From NCBI RefSeq assembly GCF_041956535.1, contig NW_027192194.1, positions 465,444-529,443 on the forward strand: a DNA stretch of 64,000 nt, in the 5' to 3' direction. Of the stretch, positions 1 to 10,765 are shown in pieces. The stretch comes from Calcarisporiella thermophila CBS 279.70 (taxonomy: Eukaryota; Calcarisporiellomycota). The position numbers and the translations under genes are program-made. Each line of letters starts with the position of its first letter. Positions within the stretch are counted from its first letter, which is position 1. Under the pieces are notes generated by a model. The model made no database searches and was not told the DNA's origin. It was given only the letters and a program-made list of their open reading frames with translations.

Positions 1-1958
1 GATGGCCAGTCGAATTAAGGTGGCCGTCGAGGCCGTACACAAGAGCACAATACAGGCAGCGGCGCCGATGACGGGCAGGAACCAAGCAGGGCCCGGGACG
101 CGGAACCTGCGCTGCATGTGAGGCGAAGTATACCGGAGGATGATCACGCCGACGTGCACGAAGAAGAAAGCGAGAAGCGTGCCCACACTGGTCAGCTCGC
201 CCAATACGCCGATGGGGAGAATTCCGCCCAGGATGGCCACCAAGACCCCGCTGATGATGGTGGTGTAGGTCGGGGTCCCGAACTTGGGGTGGATGTAGGC
301 TGCAAAGCGGGGAAGGAGCCCGTCGCGCGCCATGGCGTAGAAAATGCGGGGCATGGCCATCAGCAGGACAAGAATGACCGAGGTGAGCCCGGCAATGGCA
401 CCCAGCTCCACGATCACGCCGAGCCAGACCATGCCCGTTTGATTGATGACCACGGCCATGGGAGCAGCCACGTTGATCAGGAGCTTGTAGTTGACCACCC
501 CCGTCATCACGAAGCACACCGCGATGTAGAGGGCGGTGCAGATGAACAGGGAGCCGAGAATCCCGATGGGGAGAGCGCGCTTCGGATCCTTGGCCTCCTG
601 GGCGGTGGTGCACACCGCGTCGAACCCGATGAAGGCGAAGAACACAAGACTGGCCGCCTGGAACACTCCCGACACTCCGTATTTACCAAAGACACCTAGA
701 GGCAAATCTGGTTAATCGCAGCCTGATCACTGAACAAGGCTAAGAATGCTCACCTTCATTGGGCGGGACAAAAGGCGTGTAGTTGTCATTGTTGATGTCC
801 TTGATGCATGCGAAAATGAACAGCAGCACGACAAACACCTTGATCGCCACGATCACGCTGTTGACGCGGGCCGACTCGCGGATCCCGAAGACCAGGATCG
901 TGGTGACCACCGCCACAATGATGATGGCGGGCAGATTGATCCCGGCGCCCGTCACCGAGAAGGAGGAGGTCTTGTCGTCCCAGCTGACGGGCGACTCGGT
1001 GACAGCCTTGCTGACATTCACGTGCAGCACATGCGAAAAGAGGTTGGTGACATAAGCCGACCTGGAAAAGAGGGGCGACTAGGTTAGCCTTGCCGCTAAC
1101 GCATTTAGGGAATCCCCGCGCTTACCAGCCCACGCTTACGGTAGCAGCCCCAACCAGATACTCCAAAATCAAGTTCCAACCTAGATCGCCATAAAGGGAA
1201 AGGGGGGAAAAAAGAGTTTAATCAGCCGAATTCCCACGTTACGAGCAGCGCCGGGGGGGGGAGGGGGACCCTTACCGATGAGCCACGATACCAACTCGCC
1301 CAGCGTTGCATACGCATAGGTGTACGCCGAGCCTGCGACGGGGATCATGGTCGCCATCTACAGCAGAAAAGCTGTGTTACCACTGAGCTCATAGGGTGTT
1401 TCAAGGGTTTCAAAGGGATGAATCATGCTATCAAACCCAATCAATTTAATCCGTCGACCAACCGGCTGAGGGATCAAATGACGTGCGGTAGCCGCCATTC
1501 CCCCACGGCTTCCGGCGGCGGACGCTGTGGGCGAAGGGGGCGCAAGAAGGACAGAACGCTTACCTCGGCATAGGATAAACCGGCCAGCGCCGACGCAAAG
1601 GCGGCGATGATGAAGGAGATCGAGATAGCGGGGCCTGCGTTCGCACCGGCAGCTTGACCTACAGCAGAGGAGGTTGGCGGGAAAAAGAGCTTAGTTCCTG
1701 CACAGCGCAGCCCCTCTTCTCGGCCGGATGGGCCGGCAGCCACGACTCACCTGTCAGCACAAAGATGCCGGTGCCGATGATGGCGCCCACTCCCACCATG
1801 ACGAGGTCGAACGGGCTGAGCGAGCGTTTGAAGGAGCCGTGGGCGGCCTCGTCGTCGAGCGAGTCCATGGTCTTGCGGTTGATGAGCTTGCGGCCGAAGC
1901 CTCGGAGCGAGTGGCCCGCGGACTTCTCGATCTGCTGCACCTCGGGTTTTTCGGGCAT
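1..1958 (-). CDS. Cationic amino acid permease (APC superfamily, CAT-like), 3' end cut by window edge
   Basis: Plasma- or vacuolar-membrane amino acid transporter. Exons, descending: 1958-1751, 1658-1564, 1357-1276, 1180-1126, 1061-754, 695 to beyond position 1. About 481 residues are visible in one continuous frame. The N-terminal cytosolic stretch of about 50 residues is followed by the APC signature VGAIIGTGIF in TM1. Later exons show the TM core, including GFDAVCTTAQEAKDPKRALP and FYAMARDGLLP, which are typical of CAT/YfnA-type transporters. The ATG at 1958 is the first in frame; the frame is open upstream only through a TTG. All splice sites are GT/AG and phases agree. The C-terminal TM segments lie outside the window. 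Substrate (arginine/lysine versus other amino acids) cannot be decided from sequence alone. Family call is firm; substrate is inference. Confidence 0.9.
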
Positions 1959-2966
1959 GGTTTTTTTTTTATTTTTGGGCAATAAGCTACAGAGAGTCTA
2001 TTCGAGCGTGGGGTGGGGGGGGAGAGAGGAGGAGGAGAGAGAGAGAGCCGGGAAGAGAAGCAAAGAGCAAATAAATAGCGAGTCTAAAGCAAAACGCAGA
2101 GGAGTCTGGCTGCGGGCGAGCAGTGTAAACAAACCGGAGAGACAGCGAGGAAAGAGGAAGACAAAGGAAACAAGGGAAAAAGGGAACCGGTGTTTCGCCT
2201 TATATTTAGCGCTTGCTCGCAGTGGACGGGGGCCCAATAAGGAAGGCCACCATTATTGATGCTCAAACGGCCGTGTTCATGCGCAGGAGTTACGCCCTTC
2301 AATCGAGGCAGAACACTCGGGTGGACCAAGAAAAGTAACCGAAATGCGGGGCCGTGATTCGTCCGCCGCTTATTTCGTGTCTGATCCATTGCGGAGTGAA
2401 ACGCGCGCAATGGCGCGCGAGGATCGGTCAGTCGTGTGATCGCGCGCGGGGATTGCTCGGCTCTTGGTAAACCAGAAAGTGCGGGGGGCCAAAACCACGG
2501 CCAACCGCGTCGAGCATGGGCGGGTCAATCGGTTTGGCCCTTTCCTCTTTGGCCCCTTTTGGCAGTCCGCGTCACGTGCAATGGGATGGCCGGGCCCAGT
2601 CACCGGCCCGCCCGCCCGCGCGCGGCCTTCAGCGCCGCGCAATCCGCGACGGGATCTAAAGAGGAGTGCGAACTTCTTTAATTTGTGGGGGCACAGCGCT
2701 AAAGAAGATTGGGGCTAACTATAAAGAAGCGCTCCAAGCACTTTATTTGCAATTCCTGAGTTTCAACCAAAACCAAAAATCCAAACATGAGCACAAGATA
2801 TCGTTACAGCTGTATATACAAAAAAGGAAGGCGGGCATTATAAGCACGTCCGCCAGAGCCAGAAGGTGCCGGAGTCCATCTAGGTCGGGGAGATCAGATC
2901 ACACATTAGCAAACCGGAGATGACGAAAGAGACCAAGAGACCGAAAAAATAGAAACCACGCCGCTT
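1959..2966. other. Intergenic: permease promoter and F-box gene 3' flank
   Basis: No gene recognised. The stretch next to the permease start has a poly-A/T run and a long purine (GA/GGA) tract at about 2010-2055, probably in the 5' UTR or promoter. The 2400-2660 part is strongly GC-rich. Open frames here overlap on both strands and lack conserved motifs. Confidence 0.5.
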
Positions 2967-4341
2967 CTATTTTTCGCCCTCTTCTTCTTCTAGAAAACTT
3001 ACCCCAATCTCGTCAATCCAGTGCCCAACAATTCCCTCGGGCCGCAGGTAGCCGTAGTGGAGGAACCGCCCGCCGCTCGCCCCGGGATGCAACTTCCAGA
3101 ACTTGACTCGCACGCCGTCCGCCAGCGGCAGGGCCCACCCCTCCACCTCCAGCCGCTTGCCACCGTCCGAGCTCAGGCCCGCAAAGCGCGCCCGGGCATC
3201 GGTGGCGCACGCGGGCGCGGAGAGCTCGAGGCGCATCGACGTCGGACCCTTGAGTCGAAACGTGGGACCAGCACGCTCCATCGAGTAAATCCCGCTCCAC
3301 CGCCCGGCTAGATTGGCCGGCTCAGCCACAGGCAGGTGAGGGGCCTCCATGTCCCCCACGATGCGCCGGGCAAGCGGGCCGCGCTCGAAGCCCTCCAGCC
3401 CCAGCTCGTGGGCGCGGCTCATCAGCTCGAAATACTCCTCCTGCCCGCCGTTCTCCATCACCAGGTAGAGATGGATGGCGGCGAGCATGCTCTCCGGGAC
3501 GGGGCCGGACAGGTAGGCACTGCGGGACGATTTTAACTTTGTACAGGAAAACTGCGCTTCAATGTAGGTCGCACAGTCGTGAAAATAGGAATTGTAGTAG
3601 ATGTGGGAAATACTGAAGTCTAGATAAGCAGAAACACAAACCGACGGTGAATAAGAACGCAATTGTAGTTTAAATTGCACAAGCAAATGAATCAGAAAGG
3701 TTACCATAATTCGAGAGCGAGGACATGGTAAGCAGCAGGTAGGGTTGGACCTCGAGTTGCTGACGGATATGGCGGTCCAAATCGCGTACGAGAGCCACAC
3801 CGGTGTTCAGCTTCATGAGCTGTCTGACATTTTTCGACCCTAAGGGGGAAAGGGGGAGACAGGAATAAAAGCGTGGTCAGCTTTATCCGGGCGGAAAACC
3901 ACGACAATGGGCAGCACACTCACTATGCTCCATAATCATACTGTAGATTTCCCGATATTGTAATGCTCCGCTTTCATCGCCCAAGTATCTGCTGACCCCT
4001 GTTAGCACACCACACCTCCTTCGCAGCAATGCCTTGTAGCCCTCGACGAGGGGGCCGCTCGGGGGATCAAATCGGGAAAGATAGGCCGCGCGCCATGTTT
4101 GCTCGCAATCGACAAATGCACGGAGCCACCGACATGTGACGGTCAATTCCAACAGCGAGGTGGGTACCAGTCCTTCCGTCTGGCTGGTCGCAAGAAAGTG
4201 AACGATTATGCCCAGAACCTCCCATGGTAATGTCGCGAGGTGATTTTTCCTGTATTTGGACGGGGCGGCCACGTACTGTGGGGACGGGGGTGGGGATGGG
4301 AGTTGCACCACCGACGAATGAAGTAGCAATTCGGCTGCCAT
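2967..4341 (-). CDS. F-box protein, putative SCF ubiquitin-ligase substrate receptor
   Basis: Predicted 401 residues. Exons: 4341-3924, 3839-3705, 3619-2967. Residues about 35-80 form an F-box (ATLPWEVLGIIVHFL, followed by a CRWLRAF-type helix and a W), which would bind Skp1. The rest resembles fungal F-box proteins whose C-terminal half ends in a GRWSGIYSM ... FLHYGYL ... GHWID beta-rich domain, probably the substrate-binding module. The last intron joins SSLSNY to DFSISHIYYNSYF in frame; the conserved-looking segment extends well upstream of the apparent acceptor at 3520. The ATG at 4341 is the first in frame. A GTAAGT at 3002 near the stop is too close to the next AG to be an intron unless there is a further exon downstream, so the extreme C-terminus is uncertain. 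Substrate unknown. Confidence 0.75.
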
Positions 4342-4642
4342 GAGGGATGTGAAATAATCTCTCTGAGGAGAGATCGCAAGCAAACCGAGCGTCGGTCTAA
4401 AACAAACATCGATTGCGGCTATTAGCCTTTGGACTGGCCAAAGAAGACGCGATTATCAGCCAATAGGATGGCCGCTTTGAAGGACCAGAGCAGTCACGCA
4501 AGACATTTTTAGACGGTCTGTGTTTGAAATTTATTTCGTACGGGCCCATAGGGTTCCATTATAATCAAAGATGCATGAAGTGACGGCCTTCCTAAGAAAC
4601 CGTGGTTATTAAGGGGGAAGGCAAGGCGAAATAGAGCCCTTG
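4342..4642. other. Intergenic between MscL-A and F-box gene
   Basis: About 300 bp holding the F-box promoter and the MscL-A 3' UTR. No further gene or clear motif seen. Confidence 0.5.
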
Positions 4643-5472
4643 TCATCCCCTGGCACTCGAGCCCACCTCCAGTCGTTCCAGATTGTGCTGTTCGTCCACC
4701 CAAGACGTGCAGAACTTGCATCGCACTGCTCCCTTGGGGATCTCCGATCGACAGAATTGGCAAGAGTGCTTTGGCGGTTGCTCTTCTCTCCGATGGTTAG
4801 ACTCGCGTAGGAGCACTTGGACAACTAAAATGGTATGGACACATTTCATGTTAAAGGGACATGGGGGAGAGGGGATGGAGGCGTGGCACAATTACATCGA
4901 ATGAGCCAAAAGAGAGCCAAACTGACGATAAAGAAATTGATGAGCGTCTGGGCAAACCTCCCGATGTTCCACGTCACGGCACCGTCCGCTACCATGGACA
5001 AAAAGAAGACCATTAGGTTGCTTGGAAGCGGTGGAGTTGCGCGGGACAAACAAACAAAAATTCGAGAGATTGGGCCTACCCTGTGCCTGCGCAATGGTCA
5101 TGTAGTGCATGGTGGCATTTTCGCCCTTCTTCAGCACAATGAATATATTGTTAAAGTTGCTCCCGGCCAAAAGCCCTAGTGGTGGTGATAAGATATCCTC
5201 CACCATGGACTTGGTCAAGGACTGGAAAGCAGCCCCGGACACTAAACCGACGCCAATGGCCAGTACATTCCCTTTATTCATGAATTCCTAACAGTGAAGA
5301 AGGGTTCGTTTTCTCCTAAATACTCCTTCCGGGCCTCTACCGGCTTGTCAAGAAAAATTACCAAGAATTCGTCCCATATTGTTTTTCCCCGTTCCACGAT
5401 CGTGTTGCCTCTGATTAGAAGTGAGGACCGCTCATCCTGGTCCAGGCTATTGGCGCGGTTAGCTCCGAACAT
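4643..5472 (-). CDS. MscL-type large-conductance mechanosensitive channel with C-terminal zinc ribbon (copy A)
   Basis: Predicted 197 residues. Exons: 5472-5362, 5287-5080, 4988-4896, 4824-4643. After a 37-residue cytosolic N-terminus, the TM1 core (KGNVLAIGVGLVSGAAFQSL, then VEDILSPPLGLL) aligns by eye with bacterial MscL, including the small-residue pore lining and the D-I-x-x-P-P-x-G-L turn. TM2 is AVTWNIGRFAQTLINFFIVS. The C-terminus has CQFC and CKFC pairs about 12 residues apart, a small zinc ribbon absent from bacterial MscL. Such channels gate by membrane tension and act as osmotic safety valves in bacteria; in fungi the membrane and role are unproven. The neighbour at 5885-6726 is a tandem paralogue with the same intron phases. 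Confidence 0.9.
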
Positions 5473-5884
5473 GGTAGAAGTGGAGTCCAAGATCTTTCTC
5501 TTTAGAGATAAAAGTATTTATATTTGGAGAAAGGGGCTCCCTGGCACCCTATTTTTTTATAGCCCACCCTCTTTGGCCGTAAAATGAAGTGGTGATGAGC
5601 GAGGTTGCCCGCCTCGCATGACATCCTGCTTTCGTCAAGATTAAAATGCTAGCAAAATGAATAAAGCTACCCCTTTCCCCCTATTCCCTATTCCATTTCG
5701 AACTAAAGTTTGATTCGATTTGCACGATTGACCCTGTTTTTTTTTCCCCTCTGAGATTTTCCGTCGAGGCTGCCACTCCCATCACGATATTATGTTTTCT
5801 CCAAAGAAAATAAAAATACGTGTATTTTACAACAGATAAACAGGGTGCATGTATATGCATAGTCATCATTCGGGACCACATTAC
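5473..5884. other. Intergenic between the two MscL genes
   Basis: About 410 bp containing the MscL-A promoter and the MscL-B 3' UTR. Apart from the TATA-like site listed separately, nothing recognisable. Confidence 0.5.
5513..5525 (-). promoter_or_regulatory. TATA-like element upstream of MscL-A
   Basis: The minus strand reads AAATATAAATACT here, about 45 bp upstream of the ATG at 5472. Spacing and sequence suit a TATA box; this is inference without transcript data. Confidence 0.35.
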
Positions 5885-6726
5885 TTAATCCTCATCGGAG
5901 CTTGTTCTTGCCTGCGTGCTGTGGGTCTCATCCGCCCATGAGGTGCAGAACTTGCATCGGAGAGCGGATTTCGGTATTTGGGCCCGGCAAAACTTGCACT
6001 TGACTTGGGGCTTGATGATCTTGTTCTTTCGCTGGAAAACCTGGAAAACTGGAGGATCGGTTGAATAACCAGGTTAATACAACACAATGGATAGGGAGGA
6101 TTGAAATCGGGGATGCTCGTTACATTGAATGAGCCAAAAGAGGGCCATGCTGACGATGAAAAAATTCGCTATCACCTGGATGAAATGGCCTATGTTCCAA
6201 GTGACGGCCCCATCCTCTGCCAGGGCCAGTTTTCGGTATCATTTCGATTGAGGAGGAGAAGTGAGCGACCCAAGTAAAACGCAACATCATAAATTCAGGG
6301 CGATTACCTTGCGCTTGTTGAACTGTGGTATAACGAGCGGTTTTATTGTTCCCGTGCTTGAGCACCACGAATAGATTCTCAAAGTTGCTTCCGAGCACAA
6401 GTCCAATTGGAGGGGACAAGATATCCTCCACCATGGACTTCGTCACAGCTTGGAAGGCAGCGCCCGACACCAGACCTACACCAATGGCAATGACATTGCC
6501 ATTGTCTATAAAATCCTAGACGTTGGGGAATGGGGGGGGGAGAGGGTCCGTGTCTTTATACCGGCGTATTTTGCAGTTATTATTCCAGAATGAGAATTAC
6601 CTTGAATTCTTCCCATAATGATCTCCCCTTGCGGACGAATCCATTTTCAAGTAGCGAAATTTGTTCATGGCGATCGTCGTTGTGATCCGTTGGAGTAATG
6701 CTTCTATCGTTGTTTCTTCCGAACAT
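5885..6726 (-). CDS. MscL-type large-conductance mechanosensitive channel with C-terminal zinc ribbon (copy B)
   Basis: Predicted 196 residues. Exons: 6726-6601, 6515-6308, 6216-6124, 6048-5885. Same architecture as copy A. The N-terminus, of similar length, differs in sequence; TM1 has GNVIAIGVGLVSGAAFQAV and VEDILSPPIGLV; TM2 follows DGAVTWNIGHF; the C-terminal zinc ribbon has CKFC...CKFC and ends in an acidic SSDED tail. All three introns sit at the same positions and phases as in copy A, and exons 2 and 3 have identical lengths (208 and 93 nt), so this is a tandem duplication. Divergence is concentrated in the N-terminal tail and the linker between TM2 and the ribbon, while the pore helix is nearly identical. 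Confidence 0.9.
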
Positions 6727-7447
6727 TGCAATCAGGAATGCGACCAGGGTAAAGGCAAGGCGTGAAGTATTGCCACCAGAGATAAATTGGAAGGAAAAAT
6801 AAAGATGAATTGAACGCCAACCCAAAAGCCGTGGCAAGCAAACTCCGCACGAAATTTAAAGTTTGGCTTTTACCATTTTGACGGAAATGGACTCAATGAA
6901 ATTAATGCTGCGTGCAGAAAAGACAATGGCTAAGGGAGTCTTTAGAATCGCTTTAAATCCACTGTGTTCGATATATTCAATGGATTCAATCGCGAAAATA
7001 CTAGAAATACACGGTAAGTACTAGAAATACACGGTAAGAAACAGGAAGAGAAGAGGGAGGGACTTCGATAGTGGAGTACATAGGTCCCTGGTTTTGAAAA
7101 AGAATAAGGGTCACAGGGAAAGGGGTGGAAAGGAGAATTAGAACGAGGTAAAGAAGCGCCTGGTTACTCGGACTCTGGAAGAGGAATAGCTCTTTTGGTG
7201 CAAATCCAAACGCTTTCGAATATCAAAGGCAAATGAAAAATGAAAATTGGACCCTTCGATCACCCTAGGGTAAATGCCCTTCTATCAGAGGAAAGCGTCG
7301 GGTGACTCAGAAACTTTTCGTTGTATGTAGTTGAATGCTAGTTTTTGCGTCTCATGCCGGTCAATGCTATGCTAGCAGCGCAGCGGCTGTTGTGTCGATT
7401 TCGATGGCCCGCGAAACCTCTCAGACGGCACCGCGCCGCGGATTTAC
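6727..7447. other. Intergenic between MscL-B and the PP1-docking gene
   Basis: About 720 bp. I searched the minus strand for the carbohydrate-binding domain that should follow the upstream PP1-docking exon and did not find it. A 20-bp tandem duplication is present (listed separately). Confidence 0.5.
6999..7038. repeat. 20-bp direct tandem repeat, two copies
   Basis: The unit TACTAGAAATACACGGTAAG occurs twice back to back. Two copies only; no function suggested. Confidence 0.8.
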
Positions 7448-8008
7448 TTACTCCTCTCTTCTATTTTGCCGGTGCTTCTCTTCCTCTCTCACTCCAATCT
7501 CCTCCTCTTCAGAAGCTATTCCGTCTTCCAGCTGGTCCTCCAGTAGAATCCCGGGCGAATGCGATTGCAAGAAAAGGCGTACATGTTCCAGATTCCCCGC
7601 ATCAAAGTGGACGAATTTGGTAGGCGTGGGAGGGGCCGATTTGCTCTTGGTTTTCAACGCTGACTTGGAGGGTTTAGAATGCCGATTGTGCTGATGATAA
7701 TGGGGATCGAGGTGAAGTGAGAGATCTTGGTTCACCATGGTGGCGTCATGGAGAGAGAGTCTGAGTTGCGAGACCGTGTTTGGACGCCGTGATTGAATGG
7801 ACGAAGGAATGGCTGCGTTGACAACGGTGTCAATACTGGTATCATTGTTGCTGCTGGTGCTTGTTATGCTATAGGTGCCGTCGTCCAGGTGAGGCAGGGG
7901 CGATGAGGGCGAGAGATGGCCGTGAGAGACGCTAATGACAGGCGGATCGCACGGAGGGGTTTTCCCCAAAGAGGAGGGCTTGAGAAGCTTGACTCGCCGG
8001 GCTGTCAT
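7448..8008 (-). CDS. PP1-docking (glycogen-targeting-like) protein lacking the CBM21 domain; possibly truncated
   Basis: Predicted 186 residues in one open frame. The region TPTKFVHFDAGNLEHVRLFL matches the RVxF-type protein phosphatase 1 docking segment of fungal Gac1/Gip2/Pig-type glycogen-targeting subunits, preceded by the usual low-complexity S/P/K stretch (SKSALKTKSKSAPPTP). In that family a CBM21 glycogen-binding domain follows within a few dozen residues. Here the frame runs into an acidic tail and stops at 7448, and no CBM21-like sequence exists before MscL-B. Donor-like sites (GTGAGA after EEEEIG, and GTAAGT near the stop) suggest that the original gene continued into lost exons. 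Start: first ATG at 8008; the frame upstream uses only a GTG. It may be a functional short PP1 inhibitor or anchor, or a decayed gene. Confidence 0.55.
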   Translation of the reverse strand: MTARRVKLLKPSSLGKTPPCDPPVISVSHGHLSPSSPLPHLDDGTYSITSTSSNNDTSIDTVVNAAIPSSIQSRRPNTVSQLRLSLHDATMVNQDLSLHLDPHYHQHNRHSKPSKSALKTKSKSAPPTPTKFVHFDAGNLEHVRLFLQSHSPGILLEDQLEDGIASEEEEIGVREEEKHRQNRREE

Positions 8009-9220
8009 TACCACTGGTTAGCAAGACAACCCAGTTTCCACCCAGCAATTCGAAAATTCACAAGGGATGAGTAATTGAGAAGTTAGGAGGGGAAGGATGC
8101 CTCTCTATTTGGGCGGATGTTATTTTGATTGGCCGTAAGACAATGAGAAGCATATCTAGCTAAAATCAGGATCAACACTGCGTGGGTGGACACCGCTGGT
8201 ATCCGAATTCTCTTAGGCGAACTCGAGGGAGAATGAAAGAGGATGATTGCTCCTCTCTATTGAAAACAAGGCAAGAGAAAAGCCGGTGGATCTTTTCACC
8301 CATCGGTGCTTTATCTCGGCTAATAAACCTAGAGGCTCGCTCAAACTCAGTAGCACCAGGATAGCTTACAAACATTTTGTAGGGAGTGTGAATGGTTAAG
8401 AGTCCCAGTGATAAGGCTACAAAGCATAGAGAGACGCTTGAAATAGACAAATAATAGAGGATGAGTTATTCCAGCCGCCCCACGAAGGGTTACCACGGCT
8501 CGAAATTCCTTGGATCCGAACACCAAAATTTAGGCGATCAACTACAATGGAGCCCGATATTGGATATTGGATGCCTGCGGGGATTTGGAACCCGATCAAC
8601 TTTGTCTGGGTATTGACTAATCTGAGAGAAATCGAGGAGTCTCAATAAACTTGCTTGCACAAGTGGGTTCGGGATCGGGAGTCCGTTGACTTCACGTTGG
8701 GAATCTTTATCCTTGGATTGTTTTTAATAACACGATACCCCGCCTCATTAGAGAAAGGCTCTCTAGGGTTCAATAATTTGAAGGATTGCTTTTTAAATTT
8801 GGAGGGGTTGTGCGGAGAGGCCGAAAATATCCCCGTGATTAGTTTAATCTCTCCTCAGGAATTGTGCCTATCCGATGAATCACAAAACAAAACGTCAGCG
8901 TGTATATTTTTTAGTGAAAAGAGCAAACAAGATCAACATGACAATAGCACCAATACTTCAAAATCAAAACTGTGAGCTAAAATCTTCTTTTTCATTTGCT
9001 TCTTCACATGGGGCGAAGCAGGGGCACTCAGTGTAAACAAAGGGCTAAAAAATAACTATTTTATATAGCGAGAATAAAAAAAAATAAAGCAATAAAAAAA
9101 ACATGGGTGAAAAAAAAATATTATGAAATATAAAATTGACACATTTCCAAGACTCTAGTCAAAAAAATAAAAAATAAAAGTGGTCGACGCCAACCCATTC
9201 TTATACATGTGGTAGAGGAT
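8009..9220. other. Intergenic, AT-rich toward 9 kb
   Basis: About 1.2 kb. Open frames of up to about 106 codons exist (for example 8655-8975 plus) but begin at non-ATG codons and show no family motif. Poly-A runs near 9070-9120 probably belong to the 3' flank of the downstream gene. Confidence 0.5.
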
Positions 9221-10765
9221 TTATTGCAGTCCACCCTCCTCATCGTCCCGATCCGTCGTTGAGACTCGCCGGAACTCCCCTCCCCGCTTGAAGAAGGTGA
9301 TCTTCCCCCGTCGCTTCGGTGACACATCCTCCTCTTCCTCCTCGTCCATGTCCACGATTGTTTCCGCATCGCGCTGGTCCTGTTGCTTGGACGGCACCAG
9401 GTCGCCATGGCGGTTGAGGCGGATGCCTGAGAACGAGAACTTGCGAAACTTGTCCTTCTCCTTAGCTGCCTTATTGACCGTCTTTTCCTCCGCGCCCTTT
9501 CGCGACTTAGAAGGCTTCATCATGTTCATGCCCATACCCATCGCAGGGTTCATCATCATCGGCTGGCGCATCATCGGCTGCTGCATCCCCATGTTCATCC
9601 CCATTGGCATCCCGCCCATCGGGGGCATGTTGGGCATGCCCATTCCCATGCCGGGCATTCCCATCGGTGGGAATCCGTTCATATTCGTGACGGGAGGAAC
9701 TGGGGTTGGGCCAGGGTTGGGGCCGGGTGGCGGTGGTTGCGTAGGTGGTGGTGGCGGCGGCGGTGGGGGAGGAGGAGGAGGAGCCTTGTTGTGTTCTGCG
9801 ATCAGGATGACCTGGAGTTTGTGACTGAACGACCAAATGACGGCCGCCCAGTATACCTAAACAAAAAGGAAAAAAAAATCGTCAATCATCTCTGGAGAGC
9901 ATCGAGGAATGGACTAGACGCCTACATAGATGATAAAAATAGAGATGAACGCGAGAATCGAAAACTTGAGCTCATCATTGTACAAACGCTCGCAGTTGAA
10001 CTGGTCCAACTGCGAGGGGAAGAGCACCTTGATGACGGTGCCGTTCAGTTGACTGGCCTGAACGCCCTCAATCACCCTCTCTGATTCCGCATTGCATTGC
10101 CTTGAAAACGAGTCCTTATTGCTCCCGAAGAGGATCAGATTGATCAACGAATCGAGGTTGTATAGGCAAACCATCACCCACACCACGTGAGAATAAGGCC
10201 GCACCAGGTAGAGTTGTTTCTAGGGTGAGTTAAAGATGAGCAATAGATAAGCAAAAGGGTGGCAAAGAAGCAGCGAAAGACTTACTAGGGCCAAGGCCAT
10301 GATTCCAAATATCGACGCTATCGCAAAGAAAAGATTGATCACTCCGAACATGATGAGAGCATTTCTATCTAGATACAGATAGAAGGCTGTTTGAGAAAAA
10401 AAAAACGTTAGTGGTTTTGTAATGTCTACCCACAAAAATAAGAGCCTTCATTTTCTTCTTTATTTTCACACATGAGCTAGAAATTAAAAGGCACACTTAC
10501 GACTTTGATTCATGAACGAAAGCGATGCAAACCATAATCCCATTCCCTAGAAGAAAGTCAGATCATCCCAATTTAGATCTCGCATCACATAAAGAATGCA
10601 AGGACTCAAATCACGCAATATTACCACCCAGATAAAGCTGATTAGGATGGAGCCGGCTTGGAGGTGGACGCAGCCGCAGCATTTACGCAGCACACTCGTG
10701 TTCACATGAAGGAGTTGCTGCACCTCCTTCATCATTGGTCTATTCTCAACGCCTATCAGAGCCAT
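9221..10765 (-). CDS. Four-TM membrane protein with poly-Pro and Met/Gly/Pro-rich cytosolic tail
   Basis: Predicted 405 residues. Exons: 10765-10625, 10546-10501, 10386-10286, 10219-9926, 9856-9221. Four hydrophobic segments: GSILISFIWVGMGLWFASL, ALIMFGVINLFFAIASIFGI, VVWVMVCLYNLDSLINLILF and LKFSILAFISIFIIYVYWAA. The Cys-rich CCGC before TM1 and the TM3-TM4 loop with two cysteines resemble small tetraspanning membrane proteins (LAPTM/MARVEL-like topology), but I cannot assign a named family. After TM4 comes a run of more than ten prolines, then a tail repeating Met-Gly/Met-Pro motifs, a basic patch and an acidic DEEEEE stretch. The tail may mediate SH3/WW contacts or phase separation (inference). 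Confidence 0.7.

Noticed and set aside
118-699. 193-codon plus-strand frame
   Set aside because: Antisense shadow of the permease exon; the minus strand carries the conserved transporter sequence.
8655-8975. 106-codon plus-strand frame
   Set aside because: Starts at TTG, no motif, composition like the surrounding non-coding DNA.
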